Source of the DNA: Oscillospiraceae bacterium | Lineage (GTDB): Bacteria > Bacillota > Clostridia > Oscillospirales > JAKOTC01 | Assembly (NCBI GenBank): GCA_035353335.1 | Contig: DAOPZJ010000019.1 | Coordinates: forward strand, 1 to 42,275 | Length of the DNA: 42,275 nt | Direction of reading: 5' to 3' | Notes under the pieces: generated by a model | Seen by the model: the letters and a program-made list of their open reading frames with translations, nothing else | Told to the model about the DNA's origin: nothing | Database searches by the model: none | Position numbers and translations under genes: made by a program | Part shown: positions 8,359-16,529 of the stretch, one piece after another | Numbering within the stretch: the first letter of the stretch is position 1 | Layout of the letters: each line of letters starts with the position of its first letter

Positions 8359-8769
8359 CTATACGCGTCTTCTTTTCGGCGGACGGCAGCCGTTGTGCGG
8401 AATGGGCGTAACGTCTTTGATCAGCGTGATGTCCAGGCCGGTCGCCTGAAGCGCTCTGATCGCGGCTTCGCGTCCCGAACCGGGGCCTTTGACGAAGACG
8501 TCGACGGTTTTCATGCCGTGGTCCATAGCGAGTTTTGCCGCCGCTTCAGCCGCTGTCTGCGCCGCAAACGGCGTGGACTTCTTGGAGCCGCGGAATCCCA
8601 TCTCGCCCGAGCTCGCCCATGAGATGACGTTGCCCTGGGTATCGGAAATAGTGACGATGGTGTTATTGAAACTCGATTGAATGTGTGCGACGCCGCGGTC
8701 GATATTCTTGCGCTCTTTGCGGCGGCGCGTCGTAGCGGTTGCTTTTTTCGCGTTTGTCGTAGTAGCCAT
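8359..8769 (-). CDS. rpsK: Small-subunit ribosomal protein S11
   Basis: The protein has 136 residues. After a basic, Thr/Ala-rich N-terminal tail it has the S11 core: GVAHIQSSFNNTIVTISD, ASSGEMGFRGSKKSTPFAAQ, and the C-terminal TPIPHNGCRPPKRRRV. S11 forms part of the 30S platform and lines the mRNA exit. It lies between rpsM and rpsD; the ATG follows GGGAGGG by a rather long spacer. Confidence 0.97.
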   Translation of the reverse strand: MATTTNAKKATATTRRRKERKNIDRGVAHIQSSFNNTIVTISDTQGNVISWASSGEMGFRGSKKSTPFAAQTAAEAAAKLAMDHGMKTVDVFVKGPGSGREAAIRALQATGLDITLIKDVTPIPHNGCRPPKRRRV

Positions 8770-8790
8770 TTTTTGTGATGCCCTCCCCGC

Positions 8791-9159
8791 TTACTTCTTC
8801 TTGTTTGCGATGGTACGCTTCGGACCCTTGCGGGTTCTGGCGTTGGTCTTGGAGCGCTGACCGCGCACCGGAAGACCCTTGCGATGACGGGTTCCGCGAT
8901 AGGAGCCGATCTCGACCAGTCGCTTGATGTTGAGCTGCACTTCGCGGTGCAGATCGCCTTCGACCCGGTAGCTCTTGTCGATGCATTCCCTGATCTTGGA
9001 GACGTCCTCTTCGGTCAGATCCTTGACGCGGGTATCGGGATTTACGCCCGTCTGGGCGAGGATGTCGTTAGAGAGTTTGCGGCCGATCCCAAAAATATAG
9101 GTCAGCCCGATCTCGACCCGTTTCTCACGGGGCAGATCAATACCGGCAATTCGTGCCAA
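8791..9159 (-). CDS. rpsM: Small-subunit ribosomal protein S13
   Basis: The protein has 122 residues. The start codon is TTG, nine bases after GGAGG; the sequence begins MARIAGIDLPREKRVEIGLTYI as in nearly all S13 proteins. A helix-hairpin-helix region and the basic tail with TNARTRKGPKRT follow; the tail reaches the P-site tRNA. S13 sits in the 30S head and contacts 50S bridges. It is the first gene after rpmJ. Confidence 0.97.
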   Translation of the reverse strand: MARIAGIDLPREKRVEIGLTYIFGIGRKLSNDILAQTGVNPDTRVKDLTEEDVSKIRECIDKSYRVEGDLHREVQLNIKRLVEIGSYRGTRHRKGLPVRGQRSKTNARTRKGPKRTIANKKK

Positions 9160-9189
9160 ACAAATACACCTCCGTTTAGTTTGTCAGTT

Positions 9190-9303
9190 CTAACCCTGGC
9201 GCTGCTTGTGTTTGGGATTCTCGCAAATAACCATAACCTTGCCTTTGCGTTTAATCACCTTGCACTTTTCGCACATAGGTCTCACTGAAGGTCTCACTTT
9301 CAT
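9190..9303 (-). CDS. rpmJ: Large-subunit ribosomal protein L36
   Basis: This gene was read directly from the sequence: a 37-residue product starting MKVRPSVRPMCEKCKVIKRK and ending HKQRQG, with the ATG at 9303 after AGGAGG and the TAG stop at 9190-9192. The zinc-ribbon ligands Cys11, Cys14, Cys27 and His32 are present, so this is the zinc-binding form. It sits between infA and rpsM, the standard position. L36 stabilises the 23S rRNA core late in assembly. Confidence 0.97.
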   Translation of the reverse strand: MKVRPSVRPMCEKCKVIKRKGKVMVICENPKHKQRQG

Positions 9304-9325
9304 CTTTGATTACCTCCTGTTATGC

Positions 9326-9544
9326 TCACTTTGAGCGCCATGTTATTCTGCCTTTGGACAAATCGTAGGGAGAGATCTCCACCGTGACCTTGTCTCCGGG
9401 CAATATGCGGATAAAATTCATCCGCAGTTTTCCTGAAATGTACGCCAGAAGTTTGTGTCCGTTCGCGAGCTGAACGGTGAACTGGGCGTTCGGAAGGGCT
9501 TCCAAAATCACGCCTTCCAATTCGATGACATCATCTTTCGACAA
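9326..9544 (-). CDS. infA: Translation initiation factor IF-1
   Basis: The protein has 72 residues, the normal length for IF-1, and forms a single OB fold (S1-like). It begins MSKDDVIELEGVILEALPNA and holds GHKLLAYISGKLRMNFIRILPGD, the conserved RNA-binding face, and ends GRITWR. The start codon is TTG, preceded by GGGAGG. IF-1 blocks the A site during initiation. The KOW-domain gene often found between map and infA in Clostridia is absent here. Confidence 0.97.
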   Translation of the reverse strand: MSKDDVIELEGVILEALPNAQFTVQLANGHKLLAYISGKLRMNFIRILPGDKVTVEISPYDLSKGRITWRSK

Positions 9545-9557
9545 GCAACTACCTCCC

Positions 9558-10307
9558 TCAATCAGCTGTCGTCAGCGGTTTCCCGCCGTCGGCCGTAATC
9601 AAAACGGTGTGTTCGAAATGCGCGGATTTTTTACCGTCCGTTGTGACCACTGTCCAGTTGTTGTCGAGGACGTCGATCTCCCAGCCGCCGGCGTTGACCA
9701 TCGGCTCGATTGCGATCGTCATACCCTCGACAAGCCGCGGGCCGTGTCCGGGACTTCCGAAGTTGGGGACTTCGGGATCCTCGTGGAGTTTTTCGCCGAC
9801 ACCGTGCCCCACGTAGTCGCGCACCACCGAGAATCCGGCGCTCTCAACCACAGTCTGCACCGCGTTCGAAATATCTCCGATTCTGTTTCCGGCTTTGGCG
9901 GCAGCCATTCCCGCGGACAGCGCGTTTTTCGTGACCTCCAGCAGCCGCCGGTCCTCGGGATCGCACGCTCCGACCGGAAATGTCCCCGCCGTATCCCCGT
10001 GGAAACCCTCAAAAAAGGCGCCCACGTCGATACCGACGATATCTCCTTTACACAGTTTCCGTCCGCCGGGAATCCCGTGGATGACTTCGTCATTGACCGA
10101 GATGCAGGCGGAAGCCGGAAAACCGTTATATCCCAAAAAGCTGGGTTTGGCCGATTGGGAGAATATATATTTTTTGATTGCGGCATCGATGTGGGCGGTC
10201 GTTACCCCTTCCCCGATCTCTGCCGCGCCCACTGCCAGCGCGTTAGCGGCAATTCTGCAGGCGTTTCGCATCGCGGCCAGCTGGGCGGCATTTTTCACAG
10301 CGATCAT
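9558..10307 (-). CDS. map: Methionine aminopeptidase, type I
   Basis: The protein has 249 residues. It removes the initiator Met from nascent proteins. The pita-bread-fold metal ligands are visible: Asp94, Asp105, His168, Glu201 and Glu232, with substrate-binding His77 (NDEVIHGIP). It has no N-terminal zinc extension, as in the short type Ia enzymes. Its ATG overlaps the adk stop in an ATGA arrangement, implying translational coupling. Confidence 0.97.
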   Translation of the reverse strand: MIAVKNAAQLAAMRNACRIAANALAVGAAEIGEGVTTAHIDAAIKKYIFSQSAKPSFLGYNGFPASACISVNDEVIHGIPGGRKLCKGDIVGIDVGAFFEGFHGDTAGTFPVGACDPEDRRLLEVTKNALSAGMAAAKAGNRIGDISNAVQTVVESAGFSVVRDYVGHGVGEKLHEDPEVPNFGSPGHGPRLVEGMTIAIEPMVNAGGWEIDVLDNNWTVVTTDGKKSAHFEHTVLITADGGKPLTTAD

Positions 10308-10936
10308 TGTCCCAATACCCCGAGGATATCCTTAGTCACGAGCGAGGAGTCTTTCTCGCCGTCCACTTCGAACAAAAGACCTTTTTCGGCGTAAAACCGT
10401 TCGAGCGGTTTGGTTTGGGAACGATAGACCTGAAGTCTTTTTTGAACGGTCTGCGGTTCGTCGTCGCTTCGGATGACGAGTTTTTCGCCGCAGTTGTCGC
10501 ACAGATTATCGCTCTTCGGCTTCTTGTGCTCGATGTGAAACACAGCGCCGCAGGCCGGGCAGCTTCTTCTGCCGCCGATGCGCCGGATGATCAGATCGTC
10601 GGAAGCCCGGATGTTGATCACCCGGTCAATGGTGACGCCCATTTGATCAAGTGCCTCCGCCTGAGCAATCGTGCGGGGAAATCCGTCAAACAAAAACCCG
10701 TTTTTGCAGTCATCCTCCCTGATGCGCGCCTTGACGATGCCGATGATGACGTCGTCCGGGACGAGCTGACCGCTCTCGATGAAGGACTTCGCCGATAGAC
10801 CGAGCGGAGTTCCCTCTTTCATCGCGGCTTTGAGGATATTGCCCGTGGAGATTGCGGGGATATTCAGGGCCTTGCAGACCGCTTCTGCCTGCGTGCCCTT
10901 GCCGGCGCCCGGCGCCCCGAGTAAAATGACTCTCAT
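10304..10936 (-). CDS. adk: Adenylate kinase (zinc LID form)
   Basis: The protein has 210 residues. It interconverts AMP plus ATP with two ADP. P-loop GAPGAGKGT at 7-15; DGFPRT at 84-89 binds AMP; the LID domain carries Cys126, Cys129, Cys146 and Cys149, a structural zinc site typical of Gram-positive enzymes. The gene starts 9 bases after the secY stop and overlaps map by four bases. Confidence 0.98.
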   Translation of the reverse strand: MRVILLGAPGAGKGTQAEAVCKALNIPAISTGNILKAAMKEGTPLGLSAKSFIESGQLVPDDVIIGIVKARIREDDCKNGFLFDGFPRTIAQAEALDQMGVTIDRVINIRASDDLIIRRIGGRRSCPACGAVFHIEHKKPKSDNLCDNCGEKLVIRSDDEPQTVQKRLQVYRSQTKPLERFYAEKGLLFEVDGEKDSSLVTKDILGVLGQ

Positions 10937-10945
10937 GATAACAGA

Positions 10946-12283
10946 TTATTCAAGGAATCCCTTGTAATGCCGCATGAGCATCTGGGATTCAAGCGTTCTG
11001 GCCGTCTCGATTGCGACGCCGACGACGATGATGATGGTCGTTCCGCCGAGAGCCAAATTGATGTTGGTCAGCGAGCCGGTGAGCATCGGGACCAAAACGA
11101 CGATGGACAGCGCCAAAGCGCCGATCAGAATAATCCTTGACAAAACGCGGGAGATATAATCCGAAGTGGGTTTGCCGGGACGGATTCCGGGGATGGTTCC
11201 GCTGTTTTTACGCAGGTTATTCGCCATTTCGACCGGATTGTAGGTGATCGAGATGTAGAAGTACGCAAACGCGACGATCAGGACGATATACAAGATCATG
11301 TATGCGGCGCCCTGGTAGCTGAACCATTTCAGGAAGTTGCCGAAGCCAGTAAACGCGCTCGGATTTCCGCTGGAATCATATGCGGTAACACCCACGCCGA
11401 AGCCGAGCAGCATGGTCGGCAGCGACAGAAGGGAGTTGGCGAAGATGACCGGGAGGACGTTCGCCATGTTGACTTTCAGCGGCATATTGGTGTTCTGGCC
11501 GCCGTAGACCTTTCTGCCGACGACACGTTTGGCGTACTGAACCGGCAGGCGGCGCTCCGCGGCGTCCATATAGACGACGAAGTAAATCTCAACCAACAGC
11601 AGGACTGCAAGCAGCGGCACGATGCCGTAATAGATCGGCTTTTCCGGCGCGTAATTCTTCCAGGCGCTGGTGAGTGAGCTGATGATTGAGTCGAAATTCG
11701 CGACGATACCGGCAAACAGCAGTAAGGAGACGCCGTTGCCGATGCCCTTTTTGTTGATCTGCTCGCCGAGCCACATCATCAGAGTCGCGCCCGCGATATA
11801 GCTGGCGATGATGACGACCGCGCTGAAGATGCCCTGAAATCCGTCTTTATAGATGACCGCATCCGACAGGGCAGCGGTATTGCGCAGATACATGAAGTAC
11901 GAGAAGCCTTCGATCAGCGCCATGATGACCGTGCCGGCACGGGTGACCTGGCCGAGTTTTTTCCTGCCCTCTTCGCCCTCTTTCTGCATGCGCTCCCAGG
12001 ACGGGATCGCGACGGTCAGCAATTGGACGATAATCGAGGATGTGATATACGGCGAAATCGAGAGTGCGAACAAGGTGCCTTTTTCGAAGCCGCCGCCGGT
12101 GAACAGGTTGATATAACTCAGATATTGGTTGCCTGCGGCAGCGGTGAGCGCCGCCGGATCCACGAACGGAACCGTGACCATGACCGCGCCGATGCGGAAA
12201 ATCGCGATGATGAGGAATGTGTAAAAGATCTTCTTGCGCAGTTCGGGAATAGCGAACGCGTTACGAATTGTCTTAAACATCAT
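10946..12283 (-). CDS. secY: Sec translocon channel subunit SecY
   Basis: The protein has 445 residues and ten predicted membrane helices. The start overlaps the rplO stop (ATGA). Typical elements are PFVDPAAL near the N-terminus, FALSISPYITSSIIVQLL in helix 2 and the cytosolic loop AERRLPVQYAKRVVGRKVYGG. Together with SecE and SecG it forms the membrane pore for exported proteins such as the lipoproteins in this window. Two Met codons in a row at the start leave a one-residue uncertainty. Confidence 0.98.
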   Translation of the reverse strand: MMFKTIRNAFAIPELRKKIFYTFLIIAIFRIGAVMVTVPFVDPAALTAAAGNQYLSYINLFTGGGFEKGTLFALSISPYITSSIIVQLLTVAIPSWERMQKEGEEGRKKLGQVTRAGTVIMALIEGFSYFMYLRNTAALSDAVIYKDGFQGIFSAVVIIASYIAGATLMMWLGEQINKKGIGNGVSLLLFAGIVANFDSIISSLTSAWKNYAPEKPIYYGIVPLLAVLLLVEIYFVVYMDAAERRLPVQYAKRVVGRKVYGGQNTNMPLKVNMANVLPVIFANSLLSLPTMLLGFGVGVTAYDSSGNPSAFTGFGNFLKWFSYQGAAYMILYIVLIVAFAYFYISITYNPVEMANNLRKNSGTIPGIRPGKPTSDYISRVLSRIILIGALALSIVVLVPMLTGSLTNINLALGGTTIIIVVGVAIETARTLESQMLMRHYKGFLE

Positions 12284-12720
12284 ACCACCTCTGCTGTTCC
12301 GCCGACCGCTTCAATCTTCTGTTTGGCGCTCTCGCTGAATGCGGCCGCTTTGACGGTGAGCTTCTTGGTCAGATTCCCGCTGCCGAGAATCTTGAGCCCG
12401 TCGCCCGTCTTGCGGATGATCCGTTTTTCGAGGAGTGCCTTGCTGTCGACCACTGCGCCGTTATCGAATTTTTCAAGTGCGCTGACGTTGACGCCGACGT
12501 ATATTTTTGCAAAGATGTTGGTAAAACCGCGCTTCGGGAGGCGGCGGCTCAGCGGCATCTGGCCGCCTTCGAAACCGGGACGGACACCGCCGCCGGTGCG
12601 GGCTTTCTGGCCTTTATGGCCTTTGCCGGCCGTCTTGCCGTTGCCGGAGCCGATGCCTCTGCCCTTGCGTTTGGGTTCGAAACTGGAACCCGGCGCGGGT
12701 GAAAGTTCGTTGAGCTTCAT
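12280..12720 (-). CDS. rplO: Large-subunit ribosomal protein L15
   Basis: The protein has 146 residues. The Gly- and Arg-rich N-terminal half (KRKGRGIGSGNGKTAGKGHKGQ) threads through 23S rRNA; the C-terminal domain carries the L15 strand pattern GLKILGSGNLTKKLTVKA. It overlaps rpmD by four bases upstream and secY by four bases downstream, so the three are translationally coupled. Confidence 0.97.
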   Translation of the reverse strand: MKLNELSPAPGSSFEPKRKGRGIGSGNGKTAGKGHKGQKARTGGGVRPGFEGGQMPLSRRLPKRGFTNIFAKIYVGVNVSALEKFDNGAVVDSKALLEKRIIRKTGDGLKILGSGNLTKKLTVKAAAFSESAKQKIEAVGGTAEVV

Positions 12721-12899
12721 TTCTGCACCTCCACGTCGACAAGATAACTGATTTTTTCAAGCTTGCCCCGGGTCTGGACGTTGTCCGGCTGAACGGTTGC
12801 GTCGCCGATCTTGCGCAGTCCGAGGGAGTTGGCGGTGTCGATATGTTTCTGATACCGGCCGATCAAGCTCTTGGTAAGCGTTATTTTGAGGTCTGCCAT
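12717..12899 (-). CDS. rpmD: Large-subunit ribosomal protein L30
   Basis: The protein has 60 residues, a compact ferredoxin-like fold: LKITLTKSLIGR strand, then NSLGLRKIGDATVQPDN and a final ISYLVDVEV strand. It lies between rpsE and rplO as in Firmicutes. The ATG lies 14 bases past the rpsE stop. Confidence 0.95.
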   Translation of the reverse strand: MADLKITLTKSLIGRYQKHIDTANSLGLRKIGDATVQPDNVQTRGKLEKISYLVDVEVQK

Positions 12900-12913
12900 T
12901 TTATGCTTCCCCC

Positions 12914-13429
12914 TTATTCGAAAATCTCTTTGACAGATTTGCCGCGTGCGTTTGCGACCTGTTTTGCGTTGCGCAGAGACATCAGGCCCGCCATCGTGGC
13001 TCTGACCACGTTGCAGGGGTTGTTGGAGCGCAATGCCTTGGTTCTGATATCACTGATGCCGGCCGCTTCTACCACCGCGCGCACCGCACCGCCGGCGATA
13101 ACGCCGGTACCGGGTGCCGCCGGTTTCAAGAGCACTCTGCCGGCTCCGAATTCACCGATAACTTCATGAGGGATCGTAGTGCCGCGAAGGCAGACCTCAT
13201 GCATGTTGTTTCTGGCGTCCGCGACGCCTTTGCGGATTGCATCCGGAACTTCGCCCGCTTTGCCGAGTCCGAATCCGACTTTGCCCTTGCCGTCGCCGAT
13301 GACGACGAGCGCCGAAAACTTCATGATACGGCCGCCCTTAACGGTTTTGGAAACACGGTTGATGGCAACCACTTTTTCTAAGAATTCGCTCTGTTCGCGG
13401 CCGCGGCCGCCTCTTTCGTTCTGTGCCAA
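12914..13429 (-). CDS. rpsE: Small-subunit ribosomal protein S5
   Basis: The protein has 171 residues. The start is the TTG at 13429: it follows GGGAGGG by six bases, begins just past the rplR stop, and gives an N-terminus AQNERGGRGREQSEFLEKVV typical of S5; the longer reading frame upstream runs into rplR and is not used. The dsRNA-binding domain (about 20-85, KTVKGGRIMKFSALVVIGDGKG) and the C-terminal domain follow. S5 acts in decoding fidelity and mRNA unwinding. Confidence 0.96.
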   Translation of the reverse strand: MAQNERGGRGREQSEFLEKVVAINRVSKTVKGGRIMKFSALVVIGDGKGKVGFGLGKAGEVPDAIRKGVADARNNMHEVCLRGTTIPHEVIGEFGAGRVLLKPAAPGTGVIAGGAVRAVVEAAGISDIRTKALRSNNPCNVVRATMAGLMSLRNAKQVANARGKSVKEIFE

Positions 13430-13442
13430 ATTCAACCCTCCC

Positions 13443-13802
13443 TTAGAAATTGAGTCCGCCCTCGCGGGCGCCGTCTGCAAGTTCCTGAATACGTCCGTGA
13501 TAGACGTATCCGCCGCGATCAAAGACGACGTCTTTGATGCCTTTTTTCGCCGCCGCTTCGGCGACCAGTTTGCCGACCTTGCGGGCGGCGTCTTTGTTTC
13601 CGCCGTACCCCTCGAAGTCCTTGGACAATGTGGATGCGGACGCCAGAGTGACGCCGTTCACATCGTCGATGACCTGAGCGTAGATGTGCTTTGCGGAACG
13701 AAACACGCACAGACGCGGGCACTCCGGGGTTCCGGAGATCTTCGCGCGAACGCGGGCGTGTCTCTTCGCCCTTGCTTGATTGCTGTCGGGCTTGTTAACC
13801 AT
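13443..13802 (-). CDS. rplR: Large-subunit ribosomal protein L18
   Basis: The protein has 119 residues, usual for L18. It has a basic N-terminal tail, RLCVFRSAKHIYAQVIDD, and the C-terminal VVFDRGGYVYHGRIQELADGAREGGL signature. It binds 5S rRNA. The ATG follows AGGAGG. The gene is separated from rplF upstream by an unusual 254-base spacer (see 13866-14026). Confidence 0.97.
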   Translation of the reverse strand: MVNKPDSNQARAKRHARVRAKISGTPECPRLCVFRSAKHIYAQVIDDVNGVTLASASTLSKDFEGYGGNKDAARKVGKLVAEAAAKKGIKDVVFDRGGYVYHGRIQELADGAREGGLNF

Positions 13803-13865
13803 GCTCTCTCCTCCTGTGTTTTTGAGATATAGGTTCGGCTTCTCTCAAATAGTTCGTCTTAACCC

Positions 13866-14026
13866 GTAAGTTCAGCCCAAAGAGATAAACTTGCCTGATT
13901 TCCGAAAGAATCCGATTGAAGCCGCAAGTTCAGCTCGTAAGAGGTAAACTTGCCGCTTCTTTTGGCTCTGCCAAAAGAAGCTGTACCCTCGACAGCCGGT
14001 GGCGAATGAACGCTTTAAACCGGCTG
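13866..14026. repeat. Structured insert between rplF and rplR
   Basis: Genes of this operon are normally packed within about 10-30 bases, but 254 bases separate rplF and rplR. The spacer holds two imperfect direct repeats of about 30 bases (13866-13895 and 13924-13954, each with AAGTTCAGC near one end and AAACTTGCC at the other and so partly self-complementary). It also holds a perfect 11-bp hairpin CTTCTTTTGGC/GCCAAAAGAAG (13956-13980) and an 8-bp stem CAGCCGGT/ACCGGCTG (13993-14026). No ORF with a ribosome site is visible in it. It is either a palindromic repeat insertion or an operon-internal regulatory RNA. Confidence 0.6.
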
Positions 14027-14056
14027 CGTTTGCCATTATTTATGCCGGTAATTCGA

Positions 14057-14605
14057 TTACTTCTTGCCGGCTTTGCCTTCCTTGTGGCGGACATGTTCGC
14101 CCAGATAGCGAATGCCTTTGCCCACGTTATAGTGGTCGGGCTCACGCTTTTCGCGGATTTCGGCCGCGCTCTGTCCGACGGACTCCTTATCGGGGCCCGA
14201 GACGAGAATGTGGTTCTGCTGCGCGCCGATGATGGAAAGGGTGATGCCGTCGGCCGCTTTGTAAAGAATCTGATGCGAATAACCGAGGTTGAGCAATAAA
14301 TCTTTGCCCTGCATCGCCGCACGGTATCCTACGCCGACGACCTCGAGTTCTTTTGAATACCCGTTGGTAACGCCCTCGACCATGTTGTGGATCAGCGCGC
14401 GGGTCAAACCGTGCAGCGCGCGGGTCTCTTTTTCATCGTCGGCGCGTTCAATGACGACGTGGCCGTCTTCCAGCTTGATCGTCATCTGCGGGTTGAATGT
14501 CTTTGTCAACGTTCCCTTCGGGCCCTCCGCGGTGACTTTGCAGCCGTCGATGACGACTTTTGTGCCCGCGGGGACTGCGACAGGTTTTCTACCAATTCGT
14601 GACAT
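14057..14605 (-). CDS. rplF: Large-subunit ribosomal protein L6
   Basis: The protein has 182 residues with two tandem L6 domains. It starts MSRIGRKPVAVPAG and ends with the family signature GKGIRYLGEHVRHKEGKAGKK, in which EPDHYNVGKGIRY is the rRNA-contacting loop. L6 lies at the base of the L7/L12 stalk near the factor-binding site. It is placed between rpsH and rplR. Confidence 0.97.
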   Translation of the reverse strand: MSRIGRKPVAVPAGTKVVIDGCKVTAEGPKGTLTKTFNPQMTIKLEDGHVVIERADDEKETRALHGLTRALIHNMVEGVTNGYSKELEVVGVGYRAAMQGKDLLLNLGYSHQILYKAADGITLSIIGAQQNHILVSGPDKESVGQSAAEIREKREPDHYNVGKGIRYLGEHVRHKEGKAGKK

Positions 14606-14628
14606 GATGATTTATTCCTTTCCTGCGC

Positions 14629-15033
14629 TTACCAAACGTAGGCAAGCACTTCGCCGCCGACGTTCTGTTTGCGCGCCTCTTTATCGGTCATAACACCCTT
14701 TGAAGTCGAGACGACCGCAATGCCGAGGCCTTTCATGACCTTGGGCATTTCTTCGCAGCTGGCATAAATGCGCAGACCCGGTTTGGAGACACGGCGGAGC
14801 CCTGTGAGCGCCGCGGTCTTGATCTTGCCCGAGCCGTATTTGAGCGTCACGCGAATGACGCCCTGAACGCCGTCGTCGATGGTCTCATATGCGTTGATAT
14901 AGCCCTCGTCAAGCAGAATCTTGGCGATGCTGACTTTCATGTTGGAAGCGGGGATGTCAACGCTTGAATGCTTTGCCGAGCTCGCGTTGCGGATTCTGGT
15001 GAGCATATCGGCGATGCTGTCTGTAACCTGCAT
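14629..15033 (-). CDS. rpsH: Small-subunit ribosomal protein S8
   Basis: The protein has 134 residues. It begins TDSIADMLTRIRNAS and ends with the S8 signature ISTSKGVMTDKEAR-type segment (here VVSTSKGVMTDKEAR) followed by GGEVLAYVW. S8 binds the central domain of 16S rRNA and, in E. coli, represses the spc operon at rplE; no such site was tested here. It lies 18 bases after rpsN. Confidence 0.97.
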   Translation of the reverse strand: MQVTDSIADMLTRIRNASSAKHSSVDIPASNMKVSIAKILLDEGYINAYETIDDGVQGVIRVTLKYGSGKIKTAALTGLRRVSKPGLRIYASCEEMPKVMKGLGIAVVSTSKGVMTDKEARKQNVGGEVLAYVW

Positions 15034-15051
15034 TGTATTTCCTCCTCCTAC

Positions 15052-15237
15052 TTACCAACTGGCTTTTTTCACGCCCGGAATCTGGCCTTTATAAGCCAGG
15101 TTGCGGAAGCAGATACGGCAGACGCCGAACTTGCTGAGGTAGGCGTGAGGCCGGCCGCAAATTTTGCAGCGGGTGTATGCGCGCGTACTGAACTTGGCAG
15201 GTCTGGATTGACGGACCTTTTGAGATGTTTTAGCCAC
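15052..15237 (-). CDS. rpsN: Small-subunit ribosomal protein S14, type Z
   Basis: The protein has 61 residues, the short zinc form. The GTG at 15237 is the start: AAGGAGG lies about six bases ahead and the product begins MAKTSQKVRQSRPAKF, whereas the longer frame upstream has no ribosome site and runs into rplE. Zinc ligands are Cys24, Cys27, Cys40 and Cys43; the product ends in VKKASW, as S14 proteins do. Confidence 0.96.
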   Translation of the reverse strand: MAKTSQKVRQSRPAKFSTRAYTRCKICGRPHAYLSKFGVCRICFRNLAYKGQIPGVKKASW

Positions 15238-15253
15238 GGTCTTTCCTCCTTGC

Positions 15254-15793
15254 TTATCTCGCGAACGGAGCGCCGAGCGCTGCAAGCAGCTCGCGGGCCT
15301 CTTCGTCTGTCTTGGCTGTGGTAACGAAGCAGATATCCATGCCGCGCACCGCGTCGATTTTGTCGAATTCGATCTCAGGGAAGATCAGCTGTTCTTTGAC
15401 GCCGCAGGAATAGTTTCCGCGGCCGTCGAAGGAGTTGGGGCTGATGCCTCTGAAGTCACGCACGCGCGGAAGCGCCGCGTTGAAGAACCGGTCGATGAAG
15501 TCATACATCCGTTCGCCGCGCAGGGTGACCTTTGCGCCGATGACGTTGCCCTGACGAACTTTGAAGTTCGCAACCGATTTCTTGGCCATGCAGGGAATGC
15601 CCTTCTGGCCGGTGATGGCGGATAGATCGCCGATGATGGCGTCAAGCACCTTGGTGTTGTCTTTGCAGTCGCCGCAGGCGACGTTGACAACGACCTTTTC
15701 CATCTTGGGGATCTGCATGACGCTCTTATAGTTGAACTTTTTCATCAGTTCGCCGGCAATCTCATTGGTGTACTTAATTTTTAATCTTGACAT
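15254..15793 (-). CDS. rplE: Large-subunit ribosomal protein L5
   Basis: The protein has 179 residues. It has YKSVMQIPKMEKVVVNVACGD, GAKVTLRGERMYDFIDRF, and the C-terminal GMDICFVTTAKTDEEARELL. L5 binds 5S rRNA and contacts the P-site tRNA and the 30S head. It lies between rplX and rpsN. Confidence 0.97.
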   Translation of the reverse strand: MSRLKIKYTNEIAGELMKKFNYKSVMQIPKMEKVVVNVACGDCKDNTKVLDAIIGDLSAITGQKGIPCMAKKSVANFKVRQGNVIGAKVTLRGERMYDFIDRFFNAALPRVRDFRGISPNSFDGRGNYSCGVKEQLIFPEIEFDKIDAVRGMDICFVTTAKTDEEARELLAALGAPFAR

Positions 15794-15808
15794 AATTTTT
15801 CGTACCCC

Positions 15809-16132
15809 TTAAAACATATTGCCGCATTTGGGCTGCCGGCACACGCGAACCTTGTTGCCGTTCTTGTCGACGCCGTGGCCGACTCTGGTTGCGACGCCGC
15901 ATTTGGGACAGATCAGCATGACCTTGGAGGCATACAGCGCGCTCTCGCCCTTGATGATGCCGCCCGCTTCGCCCTCTTTTTTGGGTTTGACGTGTTTGGA
16001 TACGAGGCGGACTTTTTCGACGATGACTTTGCCCTCGTCGGGACTGACCGCGATGACCTTGCCCTTTTTGCCCTTGTCGGTGCCGGAGATGACCATGACG
16101 TTGTCACCGGTTTTAATATGCATCTTGCTCAT
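15809..16132 (-). CDS. rplX: Large-subunit ribosomal protein L24
   Basis: The protein has 107 residues. The N-terminal KOW motif (HIKTGDNVMVISGTDKGKKGKV) is followed by IVEKVRLVSKHVKP. The C-terminal half has CPKCG near residue 75 and a second Cys pair near 98-103, a probable zinc knuckle seen in many Gram-positive L24 proteins. L24 is an early assembly initiator near the exit tunnel. Confidence 0.97.
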   Translation of the reverse strand: MSKMHIKTGDNVMVISGTDKGKKGKVIAVSPDEGKVIVEKVRLVSKHVKPKKEGEAGGIIKGESALYASKVMLICPKCGVATRVGHGVDKNGNKVRVCRQPKCGNMF

Positions 16133-16147
16133 AAGTCAGTACCTCTC

Positions 16148-16516
16148 TTAAAGGACTTCGGGAGCAAGCGAGAGGATTTTCATATAATCCTTTTCGCGCA
16201 GCTCTCTTGCGACCGGTCCGAAGATACGGGTCCCCTTGGGGTTCTTATCTTCCTTGATGATGACCGCGGCGTTTTCGTCGAACTTGATGTAGGTGCCGTC
16301 TTCTCTGCGCAGTCCGGAGACCGTGCGTACGACGACCGCCCTGACAACCTCGCCCTTTTTGACCACGCCGCCGGGTGTCGCTTTTTTAACCGAAGCGACG
16401 ATGACGTCGCCGATGTTGGCATACTTTCTGCGGGTTCCGCCGAGGACTCTGATGCACATCAGTTCCTTGGCGCCCGTGTTGTCGGCGACTTTCAGGTAGG
16501 TTTGCTGCTGAATCAC
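16148..16516 (-). CDS. rplN: Large-subunit ribosomal protein L14
   Basis: The protein has 122 residues. The start codon is GTG (MIQQQTYLKVADNTGAKELM). It holds the L14 signature VVRTVSGLRREDGTYIKFDENAAVII and ends PEVL. L14 contacts L19 and 16S helix 14, forming an intersubunit bridge. It follows rpsQ by 13 bases. Confidence 0.97.
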   Translation of the reverse strand: MIQQQTYLKVADNTGAKELMCIRVLGGTRRKYANIGDVIVASVKKATPGGVVKKGEVVRAVVVRTVSGLRREDGTYIKFDENAAVIIKEDKNPKGTRIFGPVARELREKDYMKILSLAPEVL

Positions 16517-16529
16517 GATTTTTCCTCCC

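Noticed and set aside
12023..12751. Open frame of 242 codons opposite secY and rplO
   Set aside because: Low-complexity translation antisense to well-supported genes.
13866..14026. Insertion sequence remnant
   Set aside because: No transposase fragment or target duplication is visible; only short repeats and hairpins.
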